Part shown: positions 51,301 through 59,352 of the stretch, one piece after another
Position numbering within the stretch: the first letter of the stretch is position 1
How the letters are laid out: each line of letters starts with the position of its first letter
Source of the DNA: Neoroseomonas oryzicola
Lineage (GTDB): Bacteria; Pseudomonadota; Alphaproteobacteria; Acetobacterales; Acetobacteraceae
Direction of reading: 5' to 3'
DNA: 64,000 nt
NCBI RefSeq assembly: GCF_012163135.1
Contig: NZ_JAAVUP010000002.1
Span: 868,001 to 932,000, forward strand
Position numbers and translations under genes: made by a program
The notes under the pieces: generated by a model
Databases searched by the model: none
Seen by the model: only the letters and a program-made list of their open reading frames with translations
Told to the model about the DNA's origin: nothing

Positions 51301-52586
51301 CGCCGCGAACGGCCGAGCACCGCGCCGCCGGCGAAGCGCGCGCGGGCGCCGAGGCCTTCCTCGATGCGCAGCGCCTCGTTCCACTTCGCCATGCGCTCGG
51401 AGCGCGCGAAGGAGCCGACCTTCAACTGCCCGACGCCCCAGCCAAGCGCGAGGTGGACGATGGTGACGTCCTCCGTCTCGCCCGAGCGGGCGGAGACGAT
51501 GCCGGCATAGCCGACCTCCTTCGCCGCCTCCCACGCCGCCTTGGTCTCGGTCAGCGTGCCGCGCTGGTTGGGCTTGATCAGCACGGTGTTGGCCGCGCCC
51601 ACCTTGGCGGCCTCCCGCACGCGTGCGGCGTCGGTGACGAGGAAGTCGTCGCCCACCACCTGCACGCGGTCGCCGACTTCCTTGGTGAAGGCGGCGAAGC
51701 CGTCCCAGTCGTCCTCGGCCAGCGGATCCTCGATGGAGGCGATCGGATAGGCCTTGAGCCAGCCGAGCAGCATCCTGATCATGCCGTCGGTGTCGAGCTC
51801 GCGGCCTTCGAGGCCGAGGCGATACTTCCCGCCCTTGCCGAAATCGGTCGAGGCGATGTCGAGCGCGATCGCGACCTGTTCGCCCGGCTTGAAGCCGGCG
51901 CGCTCGATCGCGGCGACGAGCGTCTCGAGCGCCTGTTCGTTGGCGTCGAAGGCCGGCCACCAGCCGCCCTCGTCGGCGACGCCCTGCAGCTTGCCGCGGT
52001 CCTTCATGATGGCGCCGGCGGCGCGGTAGACCTCGGCGGTCCAGTCCAGCGCCTCGGCGAAACTCGTCGCGGCCGGGCAGATCACCAGGAAGTCCTGGAT
52101 GTCGACGCGCCGCCCGGCATGGGCGCCGCCGCCGAGGATCTGGATCTGCGGCAGGGGCAGCAGCGTTGCATCCTCGCCGCCCAGATGCTTCCACAGCAGC
52201 ATCCCGTTCGCATGCGCCGCGGCGTGTGCGGCGGCCATCGAGACCGACAGCGTGGCGTTCGCCCCGAGCCGCGACTTGTTCGGCGTGCTGTCGAGCGCGA
52301 TGAGCTTCGCGTCCAGCCCCGCCTGGTCGGCCGCATCCATGCCGAGGATCGCCGGGGCGATCACCTCGTTCACCGCGGCGACCGCGCCCCTCACGTCATA
52401 GCCGCCGAAGGCGGTGCCGCCGTCGCGGCGGTCCAGCGCCTCGCCGCTGCCGGTGCTGGCCCCCGCGGGCGCGATGGCGAGGCCACGCGCGCCGCCGGCC
52501 AGGCGCAACTCGGCCTCGACCGTCGGGCGGCCGCGGCTGTCCCAGACGCGGCGGCCGCGTACGCCCGCGATGATCGTCGAACTCAT
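51297..52586 (-). CDS. enolase-superfamily paralogue (phosphopyruvate hydratase-like) with altered active site
   Basis: 429-residue enolase homologue. Most enolase signatures are present: AGASTGSGEALDRRD (loop serine Ser44), TPNKSRLGAN, GGGAHAG (His156), ADEGG (Glu206), ALDIAS (Asp243), SIEDPLAEDDWDGF (Glu286), GDDF (Asp313), LIKPNQRGTLTET (Lys338) and SARSGETED with Arg367-Ser368, then Lys389. Against yeast enolase, His373 is Ala366 and Glu168 is Asp165. The bulky substrate-loop residue after ASTG is also lost, and GGWWPA replaces the usual GGxAPN. The metal site and general base are kept while a phosphate/substrate contact is gone. It lies between a kinase and a dehydrogenase, each overlapping by four bases, so it is unlikely to be the glycolytic enzyme. 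Confidence 0.85.
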   Translation of the reverse strand: MSSTIIAGVRGRRVWDSRGRPTVEAELRLAGGARGLAIAPAGASTGSGEALDRRDGGTAFGGYDVRGAVAAVNEVIAPAILGMDAADQAGLDAKLIALDSTPNKSRLGANATLSVSMAAAHAAAHANGMLLWKHLGGEDATLLPLPQIQILGGGAHAGRRVDIQDFLVICPAATSFAEALDWTAEVYRAAGAIMKDRGKLQGVADEGGWWPAFDANEQALETLVAAIERAGFKPGEQVAIALDIASTDFGKGGKYRLGLEGRELDTDGMIRMLLGWLKAYPIASIEDPLAEDDWDGFAAFTKEVGDRVQVVGDDFLVTDAARVREAAKVGAANTVLIKPNQRGTLTETKAAWEAAKEVGYAGIVSARSGETEDVTIVHLALGWGVGQLKVGSFARSERMAKWNEALRIEEGLGARARFAGGAVLGRSRR

Positions 52587-53590
52587 TGAGTGATCTCGTC
52601 CTCCCAGGCCCGGCGCACCGTCCGCAGCCGGTCCGGCGGCGCCAGCAGCAGCGCGCGCGCCACGCGGCGCACGCGGTCCTTGTCCTTCTCCTCGGTCAGG
52701 TACTCGACCGGGCTCTTGCCGTCCACGCGGGCCAGGAACAGGCCGGGCAGCAGGCTGGCGGCGCGGGATTCGACCACGGCGGGCGCTTCCCATCCCACGC
52801 CCACCAGGTAGGCCGTGGCCAGCGCGTCGAAGCAGGCGAGGAAGCCCTGCGCCGCGCCCGGGTTCCACAGGCACTTCAGCAGCAGGTGGTTGAGGCAGAA
52901 AGCGAGGTCGAAGGCCGGATCGCCCCACCAGGCGCATTCCGCGTCGAGGAAGACCGGTCCTTCCGGCCCGACGAGGATGTTCTTCGGGCTGACATCGCCA
53001 TGCACCAGCGTGCGCTTCGTCGCCGCCGTCCGCGCGACCAGCGCGCCGAGCTGCGGGGCGAGGTCGGGATGCGCGGCGGCGGTGGCGACGAGGTAGGGCT
53101 CGAGCCGGATCGCGTGGAACAGGTTGTCGGTCGGGAAATCCGAAGCGAGTTCCGGCCGCTCGGCCATGCGCGACTGGATGCGCGCCAGGCGGCGCCCGAC
53201 CTCGGCGGCGAAGCCGGCATCGGCCTCCCCGTCGCGCAGGCGCGCCTTCCATACCGGATAATCCTCGGGCGGCAGCCACTGCATCGCCAGCGTGCCGGTC
53301 GCCTCATGCTGGCCAAGCAGCTCGGGCACCGCCGACGGCGCTGCTTCCCGCGCCCGGGCCAGCCATCGCGCCTCGTAGCGGTTGCGCACGACCGGCGCAC
53401 GCCAATCCGCCGCGACCTTGAGCTTCGCCAGCGCGCGCTTGACGCAGACGTCGCGTCCGTCGGGCAGGACGACATGCCAGATGTCTGAGGATACGCCGCC
53501 CGACAGCGGCACGCCGTGCGCCGTCGCCCCCGGGGCGAGCAGCCCCATGGCGCGCAGGCCTTCCTGCATTTCTCCCGGAACGTCTTCCAT
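52583..53590 (-). CDS. aminoglycoside phosphotransferase-fold small-molecule kinase
   Basis: 335-residue APH/choline-kinase fold protein. I chose the ATG at 53590 over an in-frame TTG three codons up. The catalytic loop TLVHGDVSPKNILV (HxDxxxxN) lies near residue 195 and the metal aspartate in PVFLDAECAWWGDPAFDLAF near residue 215. The ATP lysine is likely in DVCVKRALAKLK near residue 50. The sequence resembles methylthioribose kinase-like and other metabolite kinases rather than drug-resistance enzymes. It is the first gene of the operon with the enolase-like and dehydrogenase genes, so a hydroxyacid such as D-glycerate is a reasonable candidate substrate. Confidence 0.85.
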   Translation of the reverse strand: MEDVPGEMQEGLRAMGLLAPGATAHGVPLSGGVSSDIWHVVLPDGRDVCVKRALAKLKVAADWRAPVVRNRYEARWLARAREAAPSAVPELLGQHEATGTLAMQWLPPEDYPVWKARLRDGEADAGFAAEVGRRLARIQSRMAERPELASDFPTDNLFHAIRLEPYLVATAAAHPDLAPQLGALVARTAATKRTLVHGDVSPKNILVGPEGPVFLDAECAWWGDPAFDLAFCLNHLLLKCLWNPGAAQGFLACFDALATAYLVGVGWEAPAVVESRAASLLPGLFLARVDGKSPVEYLTEEKDKDRVRRVARALLLAPPDRLRTVRRAWEDEITQ

Positions 53591-53717
53591 CCGGCACAAG
53601 CGTAGCGCAGTCCGGCCACATGACCAGAGAGGGCAATTTCCGGGCTGTGCAGCGGGGATGCGGCTGCTAGCGTCCCAGCATTGGGAGAAAGCCGGTCACA
53701 ACAAATCCGGAGGCAAC

Positions 53718-55307
53718 ATGTCCGTCAGCCGTCGTTCCGTCCTCGCCCTTACCGCGGCGGGAGTTGCAGCGCCGCGACTTGCCGGTGCACAGGGCGCCAA
53801 CGTCCTGCGGTTCATTCCGCAGATCGACCTCGCCTTCCTCGATCCGCACTTCACCACCGCCTATGTGACGCGCGGCCATGGGCACATGGTCTTCGACATG
53901 CTCTACGGGTCGGACGCGTCGTTCAATCCGCATCCGCAGATGGTGCAGGGCCACACCATCGAGAATGACGGCAAGCTGTGGAACCTGACGCTGCGGCCGA
54001 ACCTGTTCTGGCACGACGGGGAAAGGGTGACGGCGCGCGACTGCGTCGCCTCGATCCGGCGGTGGGCGAAGCGCGACGCGCTGGGCGGGGCGCTCATGGA
54101 ACGCACCGACGAGCTCAGCGCGCCCGACGACCGCACCATCCGCTTCGTTCTCAAGCGGCCCTTCCCGCTGCTGCCGGCGGCGCTCGGCAAGGTGACCTCG
54201 CCGATGCCGGCGATGATGCCGGAACGGCTCGCCAACACCGACCCGTTCACGCAGATCACGGAGATGGTCGGCAGCGGCCCCTTCCGCTTCGTCGCGAACG
54301 AGCGGATCGCCGGGTCGCGCAACGTCTACGTGAAGTTCGACCGCTACGTCCCGCGCGAGGACGGGCCGATGGAATGGAATGCCGGGCCGAAGCGCGTCTT
54401 CATCGAGCGCGTCGAGTGGACCACCATTCCCGACGCCGCCACGAAGGTCGCGGCCCTCGCGCAGGGCGAGCAGGACTGGTGGGAGAACCCCACCCACGAC
54501 CTGCTGCCGCTGCTGCGGCGGAACCGCCAGGTGAAGATCGAGGTGACCAACCACACCGGTTCGGTCGACATGATGCGGCCCAACCACCTGCAGCCGCCCT
54601 TCAACAATCCGGCGATCCGCCGCGCCATGCTGCACGCCTTCAGCCAGGCGGATTTCATGCAGGCGATCGTCGGCAACGACGCGGCGATGTACCACGTCCC
54701 GCACGGCGTCTTCTGCCCCGGCACGCCGATGGCGAGCGAGGCCGGGCTCGAGCCGCTCAAGGGCCCGCGCGACCTCGCCAAGGTCAAGGAGATGCTGAAG
54801 CAGGCCGGCTACGCGAACGAGAAGGTCACCCTGCTCGCCGCCGTCGACTACGCCCAGTTCAAGGCGATCGGCGAGGTCATGGCCGATGTGATGGGCCGCA
54901 TCGGGATGAACGTGGACTATGTCGCGACCGACTGGGGCACCATGCTGTCGCGGCGCAACAACCGCGGCCCGGTCGACCAGGGCGGCTGGTCCTGCTTCAA
55001 CACCGGCTGGGAGGGCGTGGACCACATGGACCCGTCCAACCACTATGCCATCCGGGGCAACGGCAACGACCGCGCGGGCTGGCCCGGCTGGTGCGTCAGC
55101 CCGAAGCTCGAGGAACTGCGCGAGGCCTGGTTCGAGGCGCCGACCATCGCCGCCCAGCAGGAGATCTGCCGCCAGATCCAGGTCCAATGCATGGTCGACG
55201 TGCCCTCGATCCCGCTCGGCCAGTACCTTCAGCCCATCGCCTACCGCGCGAACGTCACCGGGGTGCAGAAGGGCTTCCCGACCTTCTGGAACGTGCGGAA
55301 GGGTTGA
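53718..55307 (+). CDS. ABC transporter substrate-binding protein, dipeptide/oligopeptide (SBP_bac_5) type
   Basis: 529-residue periplasmic receptor. The start is fixed by CGGAGG at 53708-53713. Tat-like signal SVSRRSVLALTAAGVAAPRLAGAQ. The family pattern is clear: VFDMLYGSDASFNPHPQMVQ, WNLTLRPNLFWHDGERVTARD near residue 90, VGSGPFRFV near 190, and PFNNPAIRRAMLHAFSQADFM near 295. Ligands in this family are peptides, opines, nickel-chelates or glycosides. No permease or ATPase gene adjoins it. It is divergent from the kinase operon with 127 bases between, so it could supply that pathway. Confidence 0.92.
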   Translation: MSVSRRSVLALTAAGVAAPRLAGAQGANVLRFIPQIDLAFLDPHFTTAYVTRGHGHMVFDMLYGSDASFNPHPQMVQGHTIENDGKLWNLTLRPNLFWHDGERVTARDCVASIRRWAKRDALGGALMERTDELSAPDDRTIRFVLKRPFPLLPAALGKVTSPMPAMMPERLANTDPFTQITEMVGSGPFRFVANERIAGSRNVYVKFDRYVPREDGPMEWNAGPKRVFIERVEWTTIPDAATKVAALAQGEQDWWENPTHDLLPLLRRNRQVKIEVTNHTGSVDMMRPNHLQPPFNNPAIRRAMLHAFSQADFMQAIVGNDAAMYHVPHGVFCPGTPMASEAGLEPLKGPRDLAKVKEMLKQAGYANEKVTLLAAVDYAQFKAIGEVMADVMGRIGMNVDYVATDWGTMLSRRNNRGPVDQGGWSCFNTGWEGVDHMDPSNHYAIRGNGNDRAGWPGWCVSPKLEELREAWFEAPTIAAQQEICRQIQVQCMVDVPSIPLGQYLQPIAYRANVTGVQKGFPTFWNVRKG

Positions 55308-55325
55308 GGGACAGGCAGGTCAGCC

Positions 55326-55359
55326 CCGCCGGGGCCGCGCGCCATGCGCGCCCCGGCGG
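55326..55359 (+). terminator. hairpin after peptide receptor gene
   Basis: Perfect 10-base stem CCGCCGGGGC/GCCCCGGCGG with an inner GCGC/GCGC extension, 18 bases after the receptor stop. There is no T tract. Confidence 0.5.
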
Positions 55360-55412
55360 ACCGTGCTAGAAGCGGGCAGCCGACCTCTATCGCGGAGCGC
55401 CGACGGACCAGC

Positions 55413-56381
55413 ATGGCCAAGGACGATTGGGATATTCCGGAGCACCTGCAGCCCGATCCGACCGACTACGACTTCGACCTCGGCAGCGCCCTCGGCGCCA
55501 TCGTCGGCCTGCGGTCGACCGTGCCGGCGGATGCCTTCACTGCCCGGGTGCTGGGGACCGAGCGCGAGGGCAGCGGCGTCGTCATCCGCGACGGGCTCGT
55601 CCTGACCATCGGCTACCTGGTGACCGAGGCCGAGACGATCTGGATCACCGCCGCGGACGGCCGCGCGGTGCCGGGCCATGCCCTGGCGGTCGACCAGGAA
55701 ACCGGCTTCGGGCTGGTGCAGGCGCTCGGTCGGCTGGGTGTCGCGCCGTTGGAATTCGGGGACAGCGAGACGGCGCGGATCGGCGCGCCCATGGTGCTCG
55801 CCGCCGCGGGCGGGCGGGGCAACGCCGTCGCCTGCAAGCTGGTCGCGCGCCAGCCCTTCGCTGGCTACTGGGAATACCTGCTGGAGGACGCGCTGTTCAC
55901 CGCGCCGGCGCACCCGTCATGGGGCGGGGCGGGGCTGATCGGGCCGGACGGCAAGCTGCTCGGCATCGGATCGCTGATCCTGCAGCAGGGGGAGGAGGGC
56001 CGGCGGCTCGACCTCAACATGGTGGTGCCGGTGCACCGGCTGACGCCGATCCTGGACGACCTGCTCGCCTATGGCCGGGTCAACCGTCCGGCGCGGCCCT
56101 GGCTCGGCCTTTATGCGACCGAGGACGACGAGGGCGTGGCGATCGCCTCCCTCGCACCCGGCGGGCCTGCCGAGAATTCGGGGGTGCGCACCGGGGACCG
56201 CGTGCTGTCGGTGGACGGCGCGGCGGTGACGGACCTCGCCGAGCTCTGGCGCGCGGTCTGGTCGTGCGGCGATGCCGGGGCGACGGTGAAGCTGAAGCTC
56301 GGCCGGTCGCGCGGCACGCGGGACGTGACGGTGGTCTCGAGCGACCGGGCGAGTTTCCTCAAGCACCCGAGGATGCACTGA
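55413..56381 (+). CDS. degenerate HtrA-like protein: trypsin-fold domain without catalytic triad plus PDZ
   Basis: 322-residue cytoplasmic protein (no signal peptide). Residues 25-215 follow the layout of S1C/HtrA proteases: GSGVVIRDGLVLTIGYLV corresponds to the GSGVI-x-LTNxHVV block, and LEFGDSETARIGAPMVLAA and GKLLGIGSLIL also align. The triad is lost: histidine is Tyr68, the TDLAVL aspartate block reads TGFGLV, and the GNSGGP serine block reads PSWGGAG (Trp170). Residues 228-315 are a PDZ domain (WLGLYATEDDEGVAIASL, then GGPAENSGVRTGDRVLSVDG). It is probably a peptide-binding scaffold. It ends exactly where the cupin gene begins. Confidence 0.8.
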   Translation: MAKDDWDIPEHLQPDPTDYDFDLGSALGAIVGLRSTVPADAFTARVLGTEREGSGVVIRDGLVLTIGYLVTEAETIWITAADGRAVPGHALAVDQETGFGLVQALGRLGVAPLEFGDSETARIGAPMVLAAAGGRGNAVACKLVARQPFAGYWEYLLEDALFTAPAHPSWGGAGLIGPDGKLLGIGSLILQQGEEGRRLDLNMVVPVHRLTPILDDLLAYGRVNRPARPWLGLYATEDDEGVAIASLAPGGPAENSGVRTGDRVLSVDGAAVTDLAELWRAVWSCGDAGATVKLKLGRSRGTRDVTVVSSDRASFLKHPRMH

Positions 56382-56936
56382 ATGACCGGCGTGATCGTCG
56401 TTCCGCCCGGCCAGGGCGAGCAGCACTGGCAGCCCCAGCCGGCCAATGGCTGGATCGAGGTGCTGGCCGCGCCCCGCTTCGCCGGCGCGCCGGCGGGCTT
56501 TTCGGCCGGACTGCAGGAACTGCCCCCGCTCGGCAAGATCCGCGAGCATGCCCATCCGGCGCAGACCGAGATCTTCTGGATCGTGCAGGGCCAGGCGCTG
56601 GCACGGCTGGACGGGTCGGTGCGGCGCATCACCGCCGGCACCTTCATGGTGGCCCCGCCCCATGCGCGGCACGGCTTCATCAATGACGGCGATGTGCCCT
56701 ACCGGATGCTGTGGATGCTGATCCCGGCGGGGCTCGAGGATTTCTTCATCGCCATCGGCCGACCGAAGGGCCCGGGACTGCCCGACCCCACGCCCTATCC
56801 GCGGCCGACCGAGACGGGGTCGATCGAGCTCGCCACCGTGTTCGAGACGCTCGATCCGCCGCCCGAGGCACCCTGGGACACCGCGCCGATCACCGATCCG
56901 TCGGTCCTCGAGCCGCTGCGCCGCATCGCCACCTGA
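56382..56936 (+). CDS. cupin-domain protein
   Basis: 184-residue small-barrel protein starting on the base after the upstream stop. Cupin motif 1 is HAHPAQTEIFWIVQGQALARL near residue 56, with metal ligands His-x-His and Glu; motif 2 supplies a histidine in MVAPPHARHGFINDG near residue 92. A C-terminal extension of about 60 residues contains PRPTETGSIELA. It might be a dioxygenase, an isomerase or a ligand-sensing protein. Tight coupling to a pseudoprotease is unusual, and no pathway is evident. Confidence 0.83.
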   Translation: MTGVIVVPPGQGEQHWQPQPANGWIEVLAAPRFAGAPAGFSAGLQELPPLGKIREHAHPAQTEIFWIVQGQALARLDGSVRRITAGTFMVAPPHARHGFINDGDVPYRMLWMLIPAGLEDFFIAIGRPKGPGLPDPTPYPRPTETGSIELATVFETLDPPPEAPWDTAPITDPSVLEPLRRIAT

Positions 56937-57031
56937 ACTCCGGCTTGCGGCGCGACGCGCTTCCGCCGAGGATCGCGCCCGGGACCAAAGGGGCGGCCGC
57001 GCAGACGGCGCCCCGATCCGGAGGAAACGAC

Positions 57032-58369
57032 ATGACCCGTGGCATCAGCCGCCGCCAGGCGCTCGCAGCCGGCTCCGCCCTGCTCGCGGCGCCCGCGATC
57101 GTCGAGAAGGCCAATGCGCAGAGCGCCTTCGACTGGAAGCGATTCCGCGGCGAGCGGATCGAGGTCACGGTCCAGCTTTCCCCCCGCGGGCAGCTGCTGC
57201 AGCGCGGCAACCAGGAATTCGAGGAACTGACCGGCATCCGCTGCGGCATCGAGGTCGTGCCCGAGCAGCAGCACCGCCAGAAGATCATCGTCGAGTACGC
57301 CTCCGGCCGGCCATCCTTCGACGTGGCGGAACTCAGCCTGCACGTGAACAAGCGGCAGGTGGGCAAGGCGCGGTGGAACACCGACATCCGCCCGCTGATC
57401 CAGGATACGAACCTGACCTCGCCCGATTTCGACTTCGCCGATTTCGGCGCGGGGATGGTGCAGTACGCGACCCAGGCCGACGGTCGCATGGACAGCCTGC
57501 CGGCGTTCGCCGACTACTTCATCATCTACTACAACAAGGAGCTCTTCGCGGCCCGCAACATCGCCGTTCCCACCACCTGGGACGAGATGTACGAGGCGGC
57601 GAAGCGCCTCGCGGACCCGTCGCGGCAGGTCTATGGCCATGTCGGGCGCGGCCTGAAGAACGCGAATGTCGTGCTGTGGTCGTCCTACCTGCTCGGTACC
57701 AACCAGCGGGACATGATCGACGGCAATCGCCAGCTCATCACCGACACGCCGGACGCGATCTGGGCCGGCGAGATGTACAAGAAGTTCCTCCGCGACGTCT
57801 CCCCGCCCGGCTCGATCGGGTTCAACTGGAACGAATGCCAGACGACCTTCATGCAGGGCCGCGCGGCGATGTGGGTGGACGGCATCGGATTCGCGGCGCC
57901 GCTCGAGGACCGCGCGCGGTCGCGCGTGGCCGGCAAGGTCGGCTATGCGCTGGTGCCGAAGGGGCCGGGGGCGAACCACCATTGCGCGCTGTTCGGCGCC
58001 GGCTACGGCATCCCCGAGGCGTCGCGCAAGAAGGGGCCGGCCTGGTATTGGCTGCAGTGGGCGCTCAGCAAGCAGAACCAGCTGCGCTTCCTGACCACCG
58101 GTGCCGGCGTGCCGGCCCGCTCCTCGCCCTTCAGCAACGAGGAAGCGATCGCCGCGAGCACCTTCCCGCGCGAGTTCTTCCAGACGCTGTCCGCCAGTGC
58201 CCGCATCGCGCGCGCCGGCCTGCCCGAGATCGTGCCGGTGACGCAGTTCCGCGACGTGATCGGTACGGCGCTGACCAACACGATCAGCGGCGCGGACGTC
58301 GCGACCGAGCTGCGCCGCGCGACCGCCGAGTTCCGCCCGGTGCTCGAGCAGAGCGAGCGCGAGAGCTGA
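57032..58369 (+). CDS. carbohydrate ABC transporter substrate-binding protein
   Basis: 445-residue periplasmic receptor of the SBP_bac_1 (sugar) family. GGAGGAAA precedes the ATG. Tat-like signal MTRGISRRQALAAGSALLAAP, cut near NAQ at residue 29. Typical blocks: ERIEVTVQLSPRGQLLQRG, YASGRPSFDVAELSL, YFIIYYNKELFAARNIAVP near residue 165, and TTFMQGRAAMWVDGIGF near residue 270. It is followed at 68 bases by two matching permeases, so the three form an import operon for sugars, polyols or similar compounds. Confidence 0.92.
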   Translation: MTRGISRRQALAAGSALLAAPAIVEKANAQSAFDWKRFRGERIEVTVQLSPRGQLLQRGNQEFEELTGIRCGIEVVPEQQHRQKIIVEYASGRPSFDVAELSLHVNKRQVGKARWNTDIRPLIQDTNLTSPDFDFADFGAGMVQYATQADGRMDSLPAFADYFIIYYNKELFAARNIAVPTTWDEMYEAAKRLADPSRQVYGHVGRGLKNANVVLWSSYLLGTNQRDMIDGNRQLITDTPDAIWAGEMYKKFLRDVSPPGSIGFNWNECQTTFMQGRAAMWVDGIGFAAPLEDRARSRVAGKVGYALVPKGPGANHHCALFGAGYGIPEASRKKGPAWYWLQWALSKQNQLRFLTTGAGVPARSSPFSNEEAIAASTFPREFFQTLSASARIARAGLPEIVPVTQFRDVIGTALTNTISGADVATELRRATAEFRPVLEQSERES

Positions 58370-58437
58370 GACCCGCCGGGGCGGGCGCCGCCGTCGCGGC
58401 CCCGCCCCGCACACCGGACGCGGCGGAGGACTGACCC

Positions 58438-59352
58438 TTGGCGAGCGACATCGCCCTATCGCAGGCAGCGGCGGCGGAGACCAAGCGCCGCCGCAACTAT
58501 GCGCGCCACTACGCCTGGTTCGTGGTGCCGGCGGCCGTCGTCGTGATCGCCGTGATCATCTTTCCCTGGGTCTTCACTCTCTATGTCTCCGCCTTCAACT
58601 GGCACCTGGGCGGGGAGCGGGAATGGGTCGGCTTCGGCAACTACGTGAAGCTGTTCACCGACAGCCGCTTCGGCTGGGCGGTGGCGCGCACGCTGTTCTA
58701 CACGGGGCTCGCGGTCGTGCTGCCGATGATCTTCGGCCTCGCCGCCGCACTCGCCTTCCATCGCAAGTTCCCGTTGCGGGGGCTGGCGCGCACGGTGTTC
58801 ATCCTGCCGATGATGGCGACACCCGTCGCCGTCGCGCTCGTCTGGACCATGATGTTCCACCCGCAACTCGGGGTGCTGAACTGGCTGCTGAGCCAGGTCG
58901 GCCTGCCGCCCAGCCTCTGGGTCTACAGCGCCGAGACGGTGATCCCGACGCTCGTGCTGGTCGAGGTCTGGCACTGGACGCCGCTGGTGATGCTGCTGAT
59001 CCTGGGCGGCCTCGCCTCCCTGCCGACCGATCCCTATGAGGCGGCGAAGATCGACGGGGCCAATGCCTGGCAGGCCTTCCGGCACATCACTATGCCGCTG
59101 CTCGCGCCCTTCGTCGTGGTGGCGCTGATCATCCGCACCATCGACGCGCTGAAGGCCTTCGACACCATCTACGTCATCACCCAGGGCGGTCCCGGCCAGG
59201 CGAGCGAGACGATCAACATCTTCCTCTACCTGCAGGCCTTCGCCTTCTACAACGTCGGCTACGCCAGCGCCGTGGTGGTGGTGTTTTTCGCGATCATCAT
59301 GCTCCTCGCCGCGCTGTTGCTCTGGACCCGCCAGCGGGTGAAGGCGACATGA
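58438..59352 (+). CDS. carbohydrate ABC transporter permease, MalF/UgpA type
   Basis: 304-residue membrane protein with about six hydrophobic segments. The TTG at 58438 is the start: GGAGGA lies seven bases upstream, and the protein then begins with a short polar head before the first helix (VVPAAVVVIAVIIFPWVFTLY). The EAA loop that docks on the ATPase reads PYEAAKIDGANAWQAFRHITMP near residue 200. Its stop overlaps the next start by four bases, so both permeases are made together. Confidence 0.93.
   Translation: MASDIALSQAAAAETKRRRNYARHYAWFVVPAAVVVIAVIIFPWVFTLYVSAFNWHLGGEREWVGFGNYVKLFTDSRFGWAVARTLFYTGLAVVLPMIFGLAAALAFHRKFPLRGLARTVFILPMMATPVAVALVWTMMFHPQLGVLNWLLSQVGLPPSLWVYSAETVIPTLVLVEVWHWTPLVMLLILGGLASLPTDPYEAAKIDGANAWQAFRHITMPLLAPFVVVALIIRTIDALKAFDTIYVITQGGPGQASETINIFLYLQAFAFYNVGYASAVVVVFFAIIMLLAALLLWTRQRVKAT

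Noticed and set aside
51297-52586. Calling this the housekeeping enolase (eno)
   Set aside because: The altered His373 and Glu168 positions and the operon with a kinase and dehydrogenase argue against the glycolytic role, though genome context outside the window would be needed to be certain.
52583-53590. Aminoglycoside resistance kinase
   Set aside because: The APH fold is shared by many metabolite kinases; the neighbours are metabolic and no mobile element is near.
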